The notes beneath the pieces are model-generated. The model was given only the letters and a program-made list of their open reading frames with translations, had not been told where the DNA came from and made no database searches. Positions 1 to 10,864 of a stretch of 64,000 nucleotides of DNA are shown here, in pieces; within the stretch, counting starts at the first letter, position 1; each line of letters starts with the position of its first letter. The stretch comes from Atherinomorus stipes (taxonomy: Eukaryota; Chordata; Actinopteri; Atheriniformes; Atherinidae): assembly GCA_023101725.1 (NCBI GenBank), contig JALJCO010010455.1:124001-188000 (forward strand). Reading direction: 5' to 3'. Position numbers and translations under genes: made by a program.

Positions 1-1873
1 GTGTTTAACCCCCTTTAGATCGATGGTTTCGTGTTTAACCCCCTTTAGATCGATGGTTTCGTGTTTAACCCCCTTTAGATCGATAGTTTCGTGTTTAGCC
101 TCCTTTAGAGCGAGTGTTTCGTGTTTAACCTCCTTTAGATCGATTGTTTCGTGTTTAACCTCCTTTTGATCGATAGTTTCGTGTTTAACCTCCTTTAGAT
201 CGATAGTTTCGTGTTTAGCCTCCTTTAGATCAATAGTTTCGTGTTTAGCCTCCTTTAGAGCGATTGTTTCGTGTTTAGCCTCCTTTAGATCGATAGTTTC
301 GTGTTTAGCCTCCTTTAGAGCGATTGTTTCGTGTTTAGCCCCTTTAGATCGATGGTTTCGTGTTTAGCCCCCTTTAGATCGATGGTTTCGTGTTTAACCC
401 CCTTTAGATCGATGGTTTCGTGTTTAACCTCCTTTAGATCGATAGTTTCGTGTTTAACCCCCTTTAGATTGATAGTTTCGTGTTTAACCTCCTTTAGATC
501 GATGGTTTCGTGTTTAACCTCCTTTAGATCGATAGTTTCGTGTTTAGCCCCCTTTAGATCGATAGTTTCGTGTTTAACCTCCTTTAGATCGATAGTTTCG
601 TGTTTAGCCTTTGAGCGATTGTTTCGTGTTTAGCCCCTTTAGATCGATGGTTTCGTGTTTAGCCCCCTTTAGATTGATAGTTTCGTGTTTAACCTCCTTT
701 AGATCGATAGTTTCGTGTTTAACCTCCTTTAGATCGATAGTTTCGTGTTTAGCCTCCTTTAGAGCGATTGTTTCGTGTTTAGCCCCCTTTAGATCGATGG
801 TTTCGTGTTTGCCCCTTTAGATCGATGGTTTCGTGTTTAACCCCCTTTAGATCGATGGTTTCGTGTTTAACCCCCTTTAGATTGATAGTTTCGTGTTTAA
901 CCTCCTTTAGATCGATGGTTTCGTGTTTAACCTCCTTTAGATCGATGGTTTCGTGTTTAACCCCTTTAGATTGATAGTTTCGTGTTTAACCTCCTTTAGA
1001 TCGATGGTTTCGTGTTTAACCTCCTTTAGATCGATGGTTTCGTGTTTAACCCCCTTTAGATCGATGGTTTCGTGTTTAACCCCCTTTAGATCGATGGTTT
1101 CGTATTTAACCTCCTTTGGAGCGATTGTTTCGTGTTTAGCCCCCTTAAGATCGATGGTTTCGTGTTTAACCCCCTTTACATCGATGGTTTCGTGTTTAAC
1201 CCCCTTTAGATTGATAGTTTTGTGTTTAACCTCCTTTAGATCGATGGTTTCGTGTTTAACCCCCTTTAGATCGATGGTTTCGTGTTTAACCCCCTTTAGA
1301 TCGATGGTTTCGTGTTTAACCCCCTTTAGATTGATAGTTTCGTATTTAACCTCCTTTAGATCGATAGTTTCGTGTTTAACCCCCTTTAGATTGATAGTTT
1401 CGTGTTTAACCTCCTTTAGATCGATGGTTTCGTGTTTAACCTCCTTTAGATCGATAGTTTCGTGTTTAACCTCCTTTAGATCGATTATTTCGTATTTGAC
1501 CCCCTTTAGATCGATAGTTTCGTGTTTAACCTCCTTTAGATCGATAATTTCGTATTTGACCCCCTTTAGATCGATAGTTTCGTGTTTAACCCCCTTTAGA
1601 TCGATAGTTTCGTGTTTAACCTCCTTTAGATCGATAGTTTCGTGTTTAACCTCCTTTAGATCGATAATTTCGTATTTGACCCCCTTTAGATCGATAGTTT
1701 CGTGTTTAACCCCCTTTAGATCGATAGTTTCGTGTTTAACGTCCTTTAGATCGATGGTTTCGTGTTTAACCTCCTTTAGATCGATAGTTTCGTGTTTAGC
1801 CCCCTTTAGATCGATAGTTTCGTATTTGACCCCCTTTAGATCGATAGTTTCGTGTTTAACCCCCTTTAGATCG
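1..1873. repeat. 30-bp minisatellite array (rars1 intron)
   Basis: About 62 head-to-tail copies of a 30-bp unit (gtgtttaacc + ccctttagat + cgatggtttc), with a few 27-29 bp units near 331, 601, 809 and 953. Most variation is confined to a few sites: A/G in taacc/tagcc, C/T in the pyrimidine run, C/T in agatCgat and A/G before gttt. Nearly every unit keeps the palindrome ATCGAT. The array is cut by the left window edge and ends at 1873, 152 bp before a rars1 exon, so it lies in an intron. The period equals ten codons, which leaves long but meaningless open frames. Confidence 0.97.
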
Positions 1874-2025
1874 TGCTGTAAAATCCTGTTTTCTAACAGC
1901 TGCGTTCTGATCTTTGCTGGTTTCCAGATAAATCTTTGAGATTGTTTTCCTGCTCCAGTTCAGGCTGATCTCCACTCTGTTACCATGAAAGTACTAAACG
2001 ATGCCTCTGTGGTGTCGTCCTGCAG

Positions 2026-2273
2026 GTCCATCGCTCGCCTGGCCAACATCGACGAAGCCACGCTGAGGAAGGCGGCAGAGACCACGGAGGTCATCCTGGA
2101 CCACGACAAGGAGTGGAAGCTGGGGAAATGCATCCTCCGCTTCCCGGAGATCCTGCAGAAGATCCTGGACGACCTGCTGCTCCACACGCTGTGCGACTAC
2201 CTGTACGAGCTCGCCACCACCTTCACCGAGTTCTACGACAGCTGCTACTGCGTGGAGAAGGACAGACAGACAG
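2026..2273 (+). CDS. rars1: rars1 penultimate coding exon
   Basis: 248 bp. The acceptor is gtcctgcag before 2026 and the donor gttcgcc follows 2273. The exon opens with the last base of a split codon and closes with the first base of the glycine codon completed at 6740. It encodes helices of the DALR anticodon-binding domain ([20 protein letters not shown], then [11 protein letters not shown]). GC-rich third positions contrast with the AT-rich intron on both sides. Confidence 0.96.
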
Positions 2274-5200
2274 GTTCGCCGGCTTTAAACCGTTTAAAAC
2301 TCACAAAACCACAAACATTTCGTCTCCAGCGTGTTCTTCTCAGTGGTCCCATCATCTGGTTGTTGCTTTTCCTCTGCAGCAGCTTTTCCAGAGGATTGAT
2401 GCTAGAATCAAAGCTGAATGCGGTCCGGTCAAATATTCGTTTGACCGTTTTATTTGGTGGTGACGGCAGTGTAGTTCTGATAGTTTAATTACCCGGTAAA
2501 GTAAGCTGACAAATTAAATTCAGAATTTGAAAATAGTTTTCTGTAACGCTCTATGTGACCTCAACAGAGTTTCCATGGCAACAAGCTGAACTGTTTTGTT
2601 CTGGTATGGGTAGGTGAGCTGAAAACTGGTTAAAATGCAACCTAAAGGTGATAAAACTGGTTTCCCTCCTGTGTTGCTTTCGTCACAGACAAAGAAATAG
2701 AGTAAATGATAGAGCCTGGTATTATCAGCCGATATTTGAAATAAAATGTGATATTGGAAAATACCACTTTTGGTTTTTTGGGCCAGTATTTTTACTAATG
2801 AACTCTCGCGTGATCTCGTTCTGTTATGAAATCTTGTCGATAGTGTTTAACATGTATAAAATATCAAGTGGATGAAATTATTTTAAAACAAAAAATAATT
2901 TTGGAAAATGTATATTTTATACAAATACTTGATATGGATTGTATTAGAGATGTGCGATATTATCGGAAGATAATCGGCAATAAAATGTGAGATCAAGGTT
3001 ATGAAATCTCACGAGATTTCGTAATCTTGTGCAATATTTCACTAAATTATAGTGTAGTAAAATTTTATGTATTATTAGGTTCCTTAGTTTCTTATTTGAA
3101 TTAATATTGTGAATTCAGCTTTTTTTTTAATTGTAGGGTATGAATAATTATGAGGAATGTAAATACTCAATATGTACTGTATGTATTAGAGATGTCCGAT
3201 ATTATCAGATGATAAATTGGAGGAGGGAGGCCAAGGGGAAGAACCGCAGATGCTCTTTCGGCATCGGGAATGAGGATCAGGAAGATACGGGGGGGAAAAA
3301 AGGGGGGGAAGATAAAAAAATATGGGGTATACGGGTGAAAAAATATATTTGAGGAAGAAAAAAAATATGGAGTAGATGAAAAAAAATTAAAAGAAATAAA
3401 TATGGAGTAAGGAGAGGGGGAGGGGAAAGGAAAAAGATGAAAAAAAGGAAAGATTATGGATATGGGGAAGGAGGGGAGGAGGGAAGGGAGGTGGTGAAAA
3501 TGAGGTGGAGGAAGGGAGGGGAGGGGAGGGAGGGAAGAAGAAAGGGGAAGGGAAATTTTTCAAAAAAAAATAAACAACGGAATCTGAAAGCTAGAAAGGG
3601 AAATAACAAAATTAAAAAACTTTTTGTGGGTACTGTGTCTGGGGGAAATTGGGGGAGGAAATAACAAAAAAAATAATAAAAGGGGCAAAGGGAAGAATTG
3701 GAAAAGGGGGGAAAGGGAATGGGGGGAAAGGGGGGGGAGGATGAGAGTGATAAAAAAGAATCCGAAATGGGAGTGACTTAATAAAGAAAGGTGTGCAATA
3801 ATGGGCCAAATTAAAAGGCGGGAAAAGGAAAAGAAAGGGGATCTCAATACTAACTGAGAGGTTGTGTTTGCATTGAATCACTGCAGGCACTAAATTTAAA
3901 AAAGATGGGGGGGAGAAAAGGGAGGGGGGGGGAAAAAAAGGGGGTGGGGGGGAAAAGATATATAAAAAAAAGGGGGGGGGGGGGGGGTGGTGAAAGAAGG
4001 AGGGGGGAAAGGGGAATGGGAAAAGGGATATAGGAGGGAGTAAATAAAGAGAAAAAGAAAAAATAAAAAGAATGAAAGATATAAAAATAAAAAATTAATT
4101 TTATGAACCAACATAATGAAAAAAAAAAACAAAATAAAATATCCTAAACTAAATCAATCATAAATGAAATAGGGGAAAAGAAAAAAAAAAAAAGTGAAGG
4201 GAAAATATAATTAATTCATTTAAGGAATAAATAAGAGGAGGTAGGGGAGGGGAAAGAGGGGAGAGGGGAAAAAAAAAAAGAAGGACGACAAAAAGATTGG
4301 CATTAAAATGTGATATCGAAAAATATCTGTTTTCTACTAATGAAATCTTGTGGGATTGTGTAACAGAACACCAAGATCTCACAAGACTTTGTTAGTAAAT
4401 CTTGTTCATTAGCATTCCAGACTGTTGAGAAGTCTCTGTTATCCTGGAAGAACTTCATATCCCAGCATTCCTTTCAGAGTCATGTGACCACGGTGCAGCT
4501 GCTGCTGCTACAGACTGATTTCCTTTGAAGCTGCTGATAATATGTCTGGTTTTAAGTTGTTGGTTAAGTTACCAAGTTGTCAGAAACATTAGAATTAGCC
4601 ACATGTTGGCTAATACCTGCTAGTATCTGATATCTGGCAGCCAGATGTCCAAAATTAACTCCTGTGGCCGAGTTAAGGATATTTTGGGATCTTTGGTCTC
4701 GGAGCAGAATATAGTTGTATCTCTCAAAATATGAAAGATACAACCTCAGTTGTCTGCAGAGATTGGTATTGGTTGATATCGGATATATGAGATGGACAGT
4801 ATCGGTAAATCGGATATCGGTAAAAAAGTCAGTGTAGAACATGAAAAATGATGGAAAATGCAGCAGCATTAGATGATGAATCCAGACCTTCTCCAGATGA
4901 TGAAGGTTCATCTTCGTCACACTGATGTTCTGTTTTAGTTTGACGTGCATGATGAGGCGAGAGGAGCCGGAGGTCTGGAACCGACCGGTGAACAGGGAGG
5001 GATTTTCTCTGGCGTTTACAGCTCTATCAGGTCCTATTTTATCCGTTTTCCCGCTGGGCTTGAATCGGGTGTTTCTGTCCCTGAACTCCCCCAGCAGCTG
5101 ATTCGGTTAATCGTTCATGTAACGGGAGGATTTTCACACCTCAGATGTGTCTGCTTCCAGACAAATGCTGCCGCCGCCGTCCCTTCAACGACCCGCCTGC

Positions 5201-6849
5201 TGAATGCAGCCTCTGCTGCTCATTACGACTTCATTTCTGCTCCGTCAGACGATCGGGCCCCGCGGGGCACGGCGGGGCGGCGGGTCATGCATGTTACATG
5301 TGCATGCTGATGTCCAGGTCATTGGTTTTTACTTCATGCCGTCGTGTTGGCGCCGCTGGGCTGATGGAATAATTAAACTCTGACCCTTCATTGTTGCCCC
5401 ACATCCAACTACTTCCCTCCGTTTCTCACCCCTCCCTTTAATCTGTTCTTTCGTTTCTCCTTCCTTTCTATCACTACCAGCTTTTTATTTCATTCCCAAA
5501 AATAAGAATAACCACGTCTGCTGGATCTGCTGTTTTTTACGTAGGGCTGGGCAATATGGACCAAATATCATATCACAATATATTTATTTTAGATGACAAT
5601 ATACAATATATCCAGTAGTTTTTACCCTAGCTTGTCTGAAAGTTTCATTTCATATCAAACAGCTGTATTTCAGTACTGCAACATGTTTAGCATAAAGGTA
5701 TCGCTCCACTGCAGTGATGGAACTGGGAAAACACTGTTTAGAAATGTTTGTTAAATCGAAGTAATTACAGATAGTTGGCTGGTTTTTTATGAATTCTTGT
5801 TAAAAGTCTTTGGGAAGATCGTCTTCCAGACAGTTAAAATAATTGGCTGAAATATCGCAATATTTTCACATGCCGACACATATCTATATTGAAAAATGTG
5901 ATAAAGATCTATTTTACTAATGAAATCTTTCGAGATATCGTTAAAAAATCTCATGAGATTTCACGAAATACCCAAGATGATATATTGCGAGATTTAATTA
6001 GTAAAATAGATCGATATTACGTTTTTAAATATAGATATGTTTTGGGATGTGAAAATATCGCGATATTTCAGTGTATAGATACCCCCGCCATTATTTTAAC
6101 TGTCTGGAAGACGATCTTCCCCAAGACTTTTAAAAGAAATCATAAAAAACCAGCCAACTATCTTAAATTACTTTGATTTAACAAACATCTTTAAAGTCTT
6201 GGGGAGGATCGTCTTCCAGACAGTTAAAATAATAGAAGGGGTATCAATACACTGAAATATCGCAATATTTTCACATGCCGACACATATCTATATTTAAAA
6301 ACGCATATCGATCTATTTTACTAATGAAATCCCGCAAGATATCATCTTGCGGTATTTCGTGAAATCTCATGAGATTTTGTAACGATATCCCGAGAGATTT
6401 CATTAGTAAAATAGATGATACAGTGTTTTTAAATATAGATATGGTATCGGTATATGAAAATATCCCGATATTTCAGTGTTGTCGATAATTTTTCCCACCC
6501 TTATTAAGTAATCAAGTGACCCCTTTGTAGTCAGTCGAGGTGCAGCCGGGTCATTACGGAAAAATAAAATTTGCACAACTAATACCGCGATATAACGATA
6601 TGTGTAAATAAGATATCTATCATGTAAATATCATATTGCGATATCATATCAGTACATTGCACAGCCCTATTATCACGTTGAGCCGTTACCTTGGTAACAC
6701 GTCTGGATGCGAGATTAAAATGTGTGTGCTTGTTTTCAGGTGAGGTGATAAAGATCAACATGTGGAGGATGCTGCTCTGCGAGGCCACGGCCGCCATCAT
6801 GGCCAAAGGTTTCGACATCCTGGGCATCAACCCCGTTGGGAGGATGTGA
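2026..6849 (+). CDS. rars1: rars1, arginyl-tRNA synthetase, cytosolic; 3' end (last two coding exons)
   Basis: The enzyme charges tRNA-Arg with arginine in the cytosol and is a member of the vertebrate multi-synthetase complex. Two exons (2026-2273 and 6740-6849) join in phase through a glycine codon. Together they encode the C-terminal 118-119 residues, which belong to the class I DALR anticodon-binding domain. Recognisable blocks are [49 protein letters not shown] and MWRMLLCEA...AKGFDILGI, all nearly identical to vertebrate RARS1 as I know it. The protein ends in Gly-Arg-Met. The catalytic HIGH-type core lies on exons left of the window. Splice sites are canonical. The gene converges with the - strand RhoGAP gene about 14 kb downstream. 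Confidence 0.97.
3181..4835 (+). mobile_element. Family D repeat copy split by polypurine expansion
   Basis: The left end reads agagatgtccgatattatc. The body resumes at about 4300 (ggcattaaaatgtgatatcg) and continues through aacttcatatcccagcattc, the ctggcagccagatgtcc block and a final cggatatcggta. Other copies occur at 7405-8125, 9095-9530, 21160-22445, 22470-22645 and 61334-62551. No reading frame is conserved between copies, so it is a non-autonomous element. The superfamily is not clear from its ends. Confidence 0.7.
3215..4300. repeat. Polypurine (G/A) low-complexity tract
   Basis: About 1.1 kb in which the + strand is overwhelmingly G and A, with runs of up to 16 G. A short normal patch lies at 3840-3895. 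It is inserted between the two halves of a family D repeat. The shadow ORFs here are Pro/Phe-rich artefacts. Confidence 0.9.
4940..5400. other. CpG-rich, apparently non-repetitive block in rars1 intron
   Basis: Higher GC and CpG than its surroundings and not matched by any other stretch in the window. A + strand frame of 121 codons (4945-5310) is open but shows no family I recognise and no flanking exon logic. It may be a regulatory or simply single-copy intronic sequence. Confidence 0.35.
5542..6669 (-). mobile_element. hAT-type non-autonomous element, compound inverted structure
   Basis: It starts with TAGGGCTGGGCAATATGG and ends with GCACAGCCCTA. The flanking 8-mers TTTTTACG (5534-5541) and TTATCACG (6670-6677) agree at 6 of 8 positions, as expected for an old 8-bp target duplication. 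It has the same outer ends as the 17000-17697 element in opposite orientation. The interior is built of repeated and inverted blocks (CTGAAATATCGCAATATTT, GACGATCTTCC, AGATTTCATTAGTAAAATAG). Confidence 0.75.
6740..6849 (+). CDS. rars1: rars1 terminal coding exon
   Basis: 110 bp. The acceptor is cttgttttcag before 6740; the first two bases complete the split Gly codon. The encoded tail is [18 protein letters not shown], then [17 protein letters not shown], with stop TGA at 6847-6849. Length and end point match vertebrate RARS1. Confidence 0.96.
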
Positions 6850-6975
6850 TCCACGCCGACTCCATCTTCGCCCGTCTCTTCACGGTTCGCTCGTACCAAA
6901 CCACGAGGACGTCGACAGCAGCCTCGACTTCTCATAGCAGCCAAAATTCACTTCCCTTTATTTTTCTTAAAGGTT

Positions 6976-6981
6976 ATTAAA
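6976..6981 (+). promoter_or_regulatory. Candidate rars1 poly(A) signal (ATTAAA)
   Basis: ATTAAA lies 127 bp after the rars1 stop and is the first common poly(A) hexamer downstream of it. A hAT-type MITE begins 10 bp further on, so the expected cleavage zone falls at or inside the element. Confidence 0.45.
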
Positions 6982-6990
6982 TCTCACTAA

Positions 6991-7294
6991 TAGGGCTGGG
7001 CAAAAATATCGATACACTGAAATATTACGATCATTTCATATGCAGATTTCATATAGATATTTAAAAAGGCGATATTGATCTATTTTACCAACGAAATCTC
7101 GCAAGATTTTATCGTTCTCTTAAGAAATCTCACGAGATTTCACGAAAAAATGCGAGATTTCATCACTAAACAACGAAATCTCACAAGATTTTGTTGGTAA
7201 AATGGATCAATATCGCATTTTTGAATATCAATATAATATCAGCATATGAAAACATAGCGATATTTCAGTGTATCGATATTTTTTCCCAGCCCTA
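6991..7294. mobile_element. hAT-type foldback MITE, 304 bp, perfect 8-bp TSD
   Basis: Termini are TAGGGCTGGGCAAAAATATC and its inverse ending in CCCAGCCCTA. It is bounded on both sides by CTCACTAA (6983-6990 and 7295-7302). Almost the whole element is self-complementary and would fold into one hairpin. There is no coding capacity. The 8-bp duplication and the T/CAGGG-type ends fit the hAT superfamily. Confidence 0.92.
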
Positions 7295-7404
7295 CTCACT
7301 AATGAGGGAAAACTGGTGCATTGATTCATGGGAATGATGATTTTTATTAAAGGACCATGATGAAACCTGAACATCCTCTTCTGCCTTTATTTCAACCCCT
7401 TTAT

Positions 7405-8125
7405 GGTACAGATGTCTGATATGATCAGCCTATCGATATTAATGGCCGATATTGGCATTAAAATGTGACACTGGGATTGTTTTTTTCGTGCTGATGCAGT
7501 ATTTCTACTAATAAAATCTTGTGAAATTTCGTAGCGGAACACCGAGATCTTACGAGATTTCTTCAGTAAATCTTGTTCCAGAATGTACAAAAGTCCTTCA
7601 TATCCCAGCATTCCTTTAGAGTCATGACTACAGTGTTTCGTGTTGAAGTAGATCTGTTGTGATCTGGACGTTTTAATGAAATGAGAAAATATGTTTGCAC
7701 TGTTATGTGTCAGATTTCTAATCTCTAGAAGATTAGAAAATTATTGGTCTTCAAATGTCGGCCAAAAATAGACATCAAAACGTGACATCGGAAAATATCT
7801 ATCGGCTTTTATCATACTAAGATTTCTAGTAAAGAATTCTTGAGATTTCAAAATGGAACATCGAGATCCTGTGAGATTTTGGTATTGTGGAAGAACTTCA
7901 TATCCCAGCATTCCTCTCAGAGTCCTGTGACTACGGTGCAGCTGCAGCTGCTACAGACAGTTAAGTTACCAAGTTGTTAGAAACATTAGAATTAGCCACA
8001 TGTTGGCTAATACCTGCTAGCATCTGATATATGTTAGTATCTAATACCTGCTAGTATCTGATTATTTGATACCTGCTAGTATTTGATATATACTAGTATC
8101 TAATACCTGCTAAACATCTCTATGG
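7405..8125 (+). repeat. Two family D repeat fragments
   Basis: Copies at about 7405-7640 and 7740-8125 share the ggcattaaaatgtga core, the cttcatatcccagcattcct block and a run of about three 34-bp subunits (ctaatacctgctagtatctg) that is greatly amplified in the copy at 61.5 kb. Confidence 0.7.
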
Positions 8126-9094
8126 TAAATAAAACCTGACTATTACTTTTAAACGTTTATTAATACAACAGATCTGATGCTGTTGTTGATGTTTGCACAC
8201 AGTTTAAATCACGTCTTTGCTACAAAAGGAGGGAAATTTCCGTTCTCATCCCATTAACACCCGGTGCTAACGGGACGTACGCGGATAATTGCGTCCCACC
8301 CAGGAGGGTCCGCCGGTTAGTCCGGCTCTTCACACGTGAATCAACACCTGAAGTTTTCCCCGTCGCGGTCCACACGTGTCACATGTTCATTTACACCTCC
8401 AGCTGCTCTGCATGCGCGGGCATCCCCGCGGAGATGACGCCCTCAGCTGCACGTTCAGGGTGTAAATTGGCAAATATTATGGGATGGATAAACCAGAAAC
8501 AAGTTTATCTCTGTTTTAACAAGTTGAAGTGAAGCCAACAGACTGCAGGTCAGTTCTGGGGGGAAAAGGGTCCAACCCGGTACTAGAAGGAGGACCTGGT
8601 GTTCGGACCTCAGGAGCACCAACAAACCCAGGAAATTCACCTCTAACCACATATATGCTTCAGTTGGATCTTTATTTATTCATGTTGAGGTGGATTGTGA
8701 ACGACAACATTTATTTACTTTAAACCACCGAAACTCTCGTCTTCATCTCCGTGTGCAGATCTGGAGTTGGTGGATGCTTCCTCTCTTCGCTCCAAATCCT
8801 CTGTGACACCTTCGCATTCTTGCTTTTAACTTGTCCCCGATCATCTCTATCAAACTAAAATATCTTTATGACCAAGTTTTTGTTTGTTTTCTTTCCTCTT
8901 AGTTTCAGTAAACATGTCCGACTTTACACCAGCTGTGGTGTCCTGATACAGTAGTGACAAATAAACAGGTGGGGGGCTAAACTGGCTCAATCTGGTAAGT
9001 ATGAAAGTGAGATAAGATATATTTCTGCCTAAACAAAAGTAACTTATCTTTAATTCGTTCACATGAAGTTGCATTTTTATGTATAAAATGTCTC
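8126..9094. other. Intergenic, single-copy; CpG-rich 8220-8460
   Basis: No transposon ends or coding exon seen. The stretch 8220-8460 is CpG-rich, with cacgtg-like E-boxes and a gcatgcgcgg segment. A weak regulatory candidate only. Confidence 0.3.
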
Positions 9095-9530
9095 CATGGC
9101 AGGAACTTCATTTCCCAGCATTCCTTTCAGAGTCATGTGACGGTGCAGCTGCTGCTGCTACAGACTGACTTGCTTTGAAGCTGCTGATAATATGTCTGGT
9201 TTTAAGTTGTTGGTTAAGTTACCAAGTTGTTAGAAACATTAGACTCAACTCGATTATATGAGTTTGGAGATTGTTTTATACAAAAATTGAAATCACGATC
9301 ACAAGCTTGATATCTGGCAGCCAGGTGTCCAAAATAAACTTGTCTGTCTGAGTTAAGGATATTTTGATCTTTGCTCTCAGAGCAGAATATTGTTGTATTT
9401 CTCAAAATATGAAAGATACAACCTCACAGTTGTCTGCATAGACCGGTATCAGTTGATATCGGATATTAAAAGTTGGACGATATCGGTATGTCCGATATCG
9501 GTATAACGGCTATTATAAAACATCCCTCTA
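9095..9530 (+). repeat. Family D repeat fragment
   Basis: It carries the cattcctttcagagtcatgt block, ctggcagccaggtgtcc and a terminal ggatattaaaagttggacg variant. A short unrelated stretch interrupts it near 9244-9305 relative to other copies. Confidence 0.65.
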
Positions 9531-10682
9531 CTATATGTGCACAGGTCTATATAAAAAATATGAAATCAAATAAACCACGTCTATAAACTAAATGTATAAA
9601 TCTGTAACTGATGCAAACAAACAAAAAAGTTTGAAACTTATTTTTCTCCAGAAATTTCTTTTTTAAAAAAAAGGTTTTTTAGAGATTATAGCCTATATAT
9701 AAACATCTTGATAATGTTTATTTGCGCCAAAGAGGAAAAATGCAGTTTTGATATTTTAGAGTTACGCTGTCAGATCGCTGTTTGTGGTCTCTGAGCTAAA
9801 TTCAGTTTAACAGCCGGTTAGTGAAAATAGCTTTTAATGGATTAATTAACCCCAGATCTGTCTGAAATCCACTTCACCTCTTTTAGCTGTATCCAGCTCT
9901 TCCTTTTCTACCAACTTAACTTCCACACTAGAAGTTTGTTGGCGGCTTTAATCGCATGCATTGTCTCCACTTTGGGGTTTGAAGAATTAAGCAGCGAGAA
10001 TTGTTTTGCGTGAATTTCAGCTAATTGCTTTCTGCATCCTCCTCCTCCCTCTGCATCTCAGACTCTGATGTATAGAAAGTGGAGTTTAACTGGAGCTGCT
10101 TCTCAGATAAGGACAATTACAGTCTTCGCTCTGGTGAATAAGTGGGTTTTGTTTGCGGAGCCTCGGAGTGCGAGGCGAACAACCCCGTCTGAAGTTAATT
10201 ATACATCACACACACTCGCAGGCAGCCTGGAAGCCTGTTATTGTTGCGTCTCTGCCCATCAGACAGTTGTGCTCATCCACAGATGTGAAAGTTGGATGAG
10301 TTTGTGATGCTCCGGCAGACGTGGGCTGCCTTTAGCCCGTCTCATGAAATATCCACGGCCCCGTATGTCTGGGGACGTCGCGGCTGATCTGGCGTCTTCT
10401 CCGTCCTCCAGCGGCGTAATGAAACATTCATCAGGCTTTCAGAGCTGCAGTCTGGATGTTTAGGTTGTTTTAAGTTTGGGCTGCTGTTGCAGAAACTTCT
10501 GCAGGAGGAGGAAGGCCACCTCTGATGAGACCTGATGGAGATCCGGATCTGTGAGGCTCTCAGTTTGATGAAGATCCTCCGGAAATAAAACTTGGAGACA
10601 GAGGACAGGTGGTAAAGGTAAAACTGGATCACTAACTAGGTGAACAAGGTGAAGTGGAATTAATTTTTTATTTAAAAACTTT
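9531..10682. other. Intergenic stretch, mainly single-copy
   Basis: AT-rich to about 10010, then a more GC-balanced segment at 10020-10640 with no transposon signature and no convincing splice-linked frame. It could hold conserved non-coding sequence; this is not testable by eye. Confidence 0.3.
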
Positions 10683-10696
10683 ATTTACACAAGTAA

Positions 10697-10806
10697 ATAC
10701 CCTGCGACAGACTGGCGACCTGTCCAGGGTGGACCCCGCCTCTCGCCTCCAGCAACCCCCGCGACCCTGAACTGGACAAGCTGTACAGAAAATGACTGAC
10801 TGACTG
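10697..10806 (+). mobile_element. Truncated SINE/LINE 3' tail with 14-bp target duplication
   Basis: The 110-bp insert reads gacagactggcgacctgtcc ... ccgcgaccctgaactggaca, the common fish retroposon tail, and ends in a short (actg)n repeat. It is flanked by identical 14-mers ATTTACACAAGTAA at 10683-10696 and 10807-10820, a clear retrotransposition duplication. Confidence 0.88.
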
Positions 10807-10864
10807 ATTTACACAAGTAAGCCCAAGTGAGACGCAGCGTCTTTAACAAGGGAAACCTGTTTAC

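Larger units (their letters stand above)
2274..6739 (+). other. rars1 last intron: contents
   Basis: 4.47 kb. It holds fragments of a fish interspersed repeat (called family D here) at 2941-3060 and 3181-4835, and a sequence near 3060-3160 resembling the right end of the Tc1-type MITE seen at 33443-33961. A 1.1-kb polypurine stretch lies at 3215-4300, a CpG-rich non-repetitive block at 4940-5400, and a 1.1-kb hAT-type element at 5542-6669. I see no coding exon in it. Confidence 0.7.

Noticed and set aside
331..1939. Long + strand open frames with a FRSMVSCLTP decapeptide repeat
   Set aside because: They exist only because the 30-bp unit has no stop in one frame. They lie in an intron and have no gene structure.
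3560..4382. Pro/Phe-rich - strand frames
   Set aside because: Products of polypurine low-complexity DNA.
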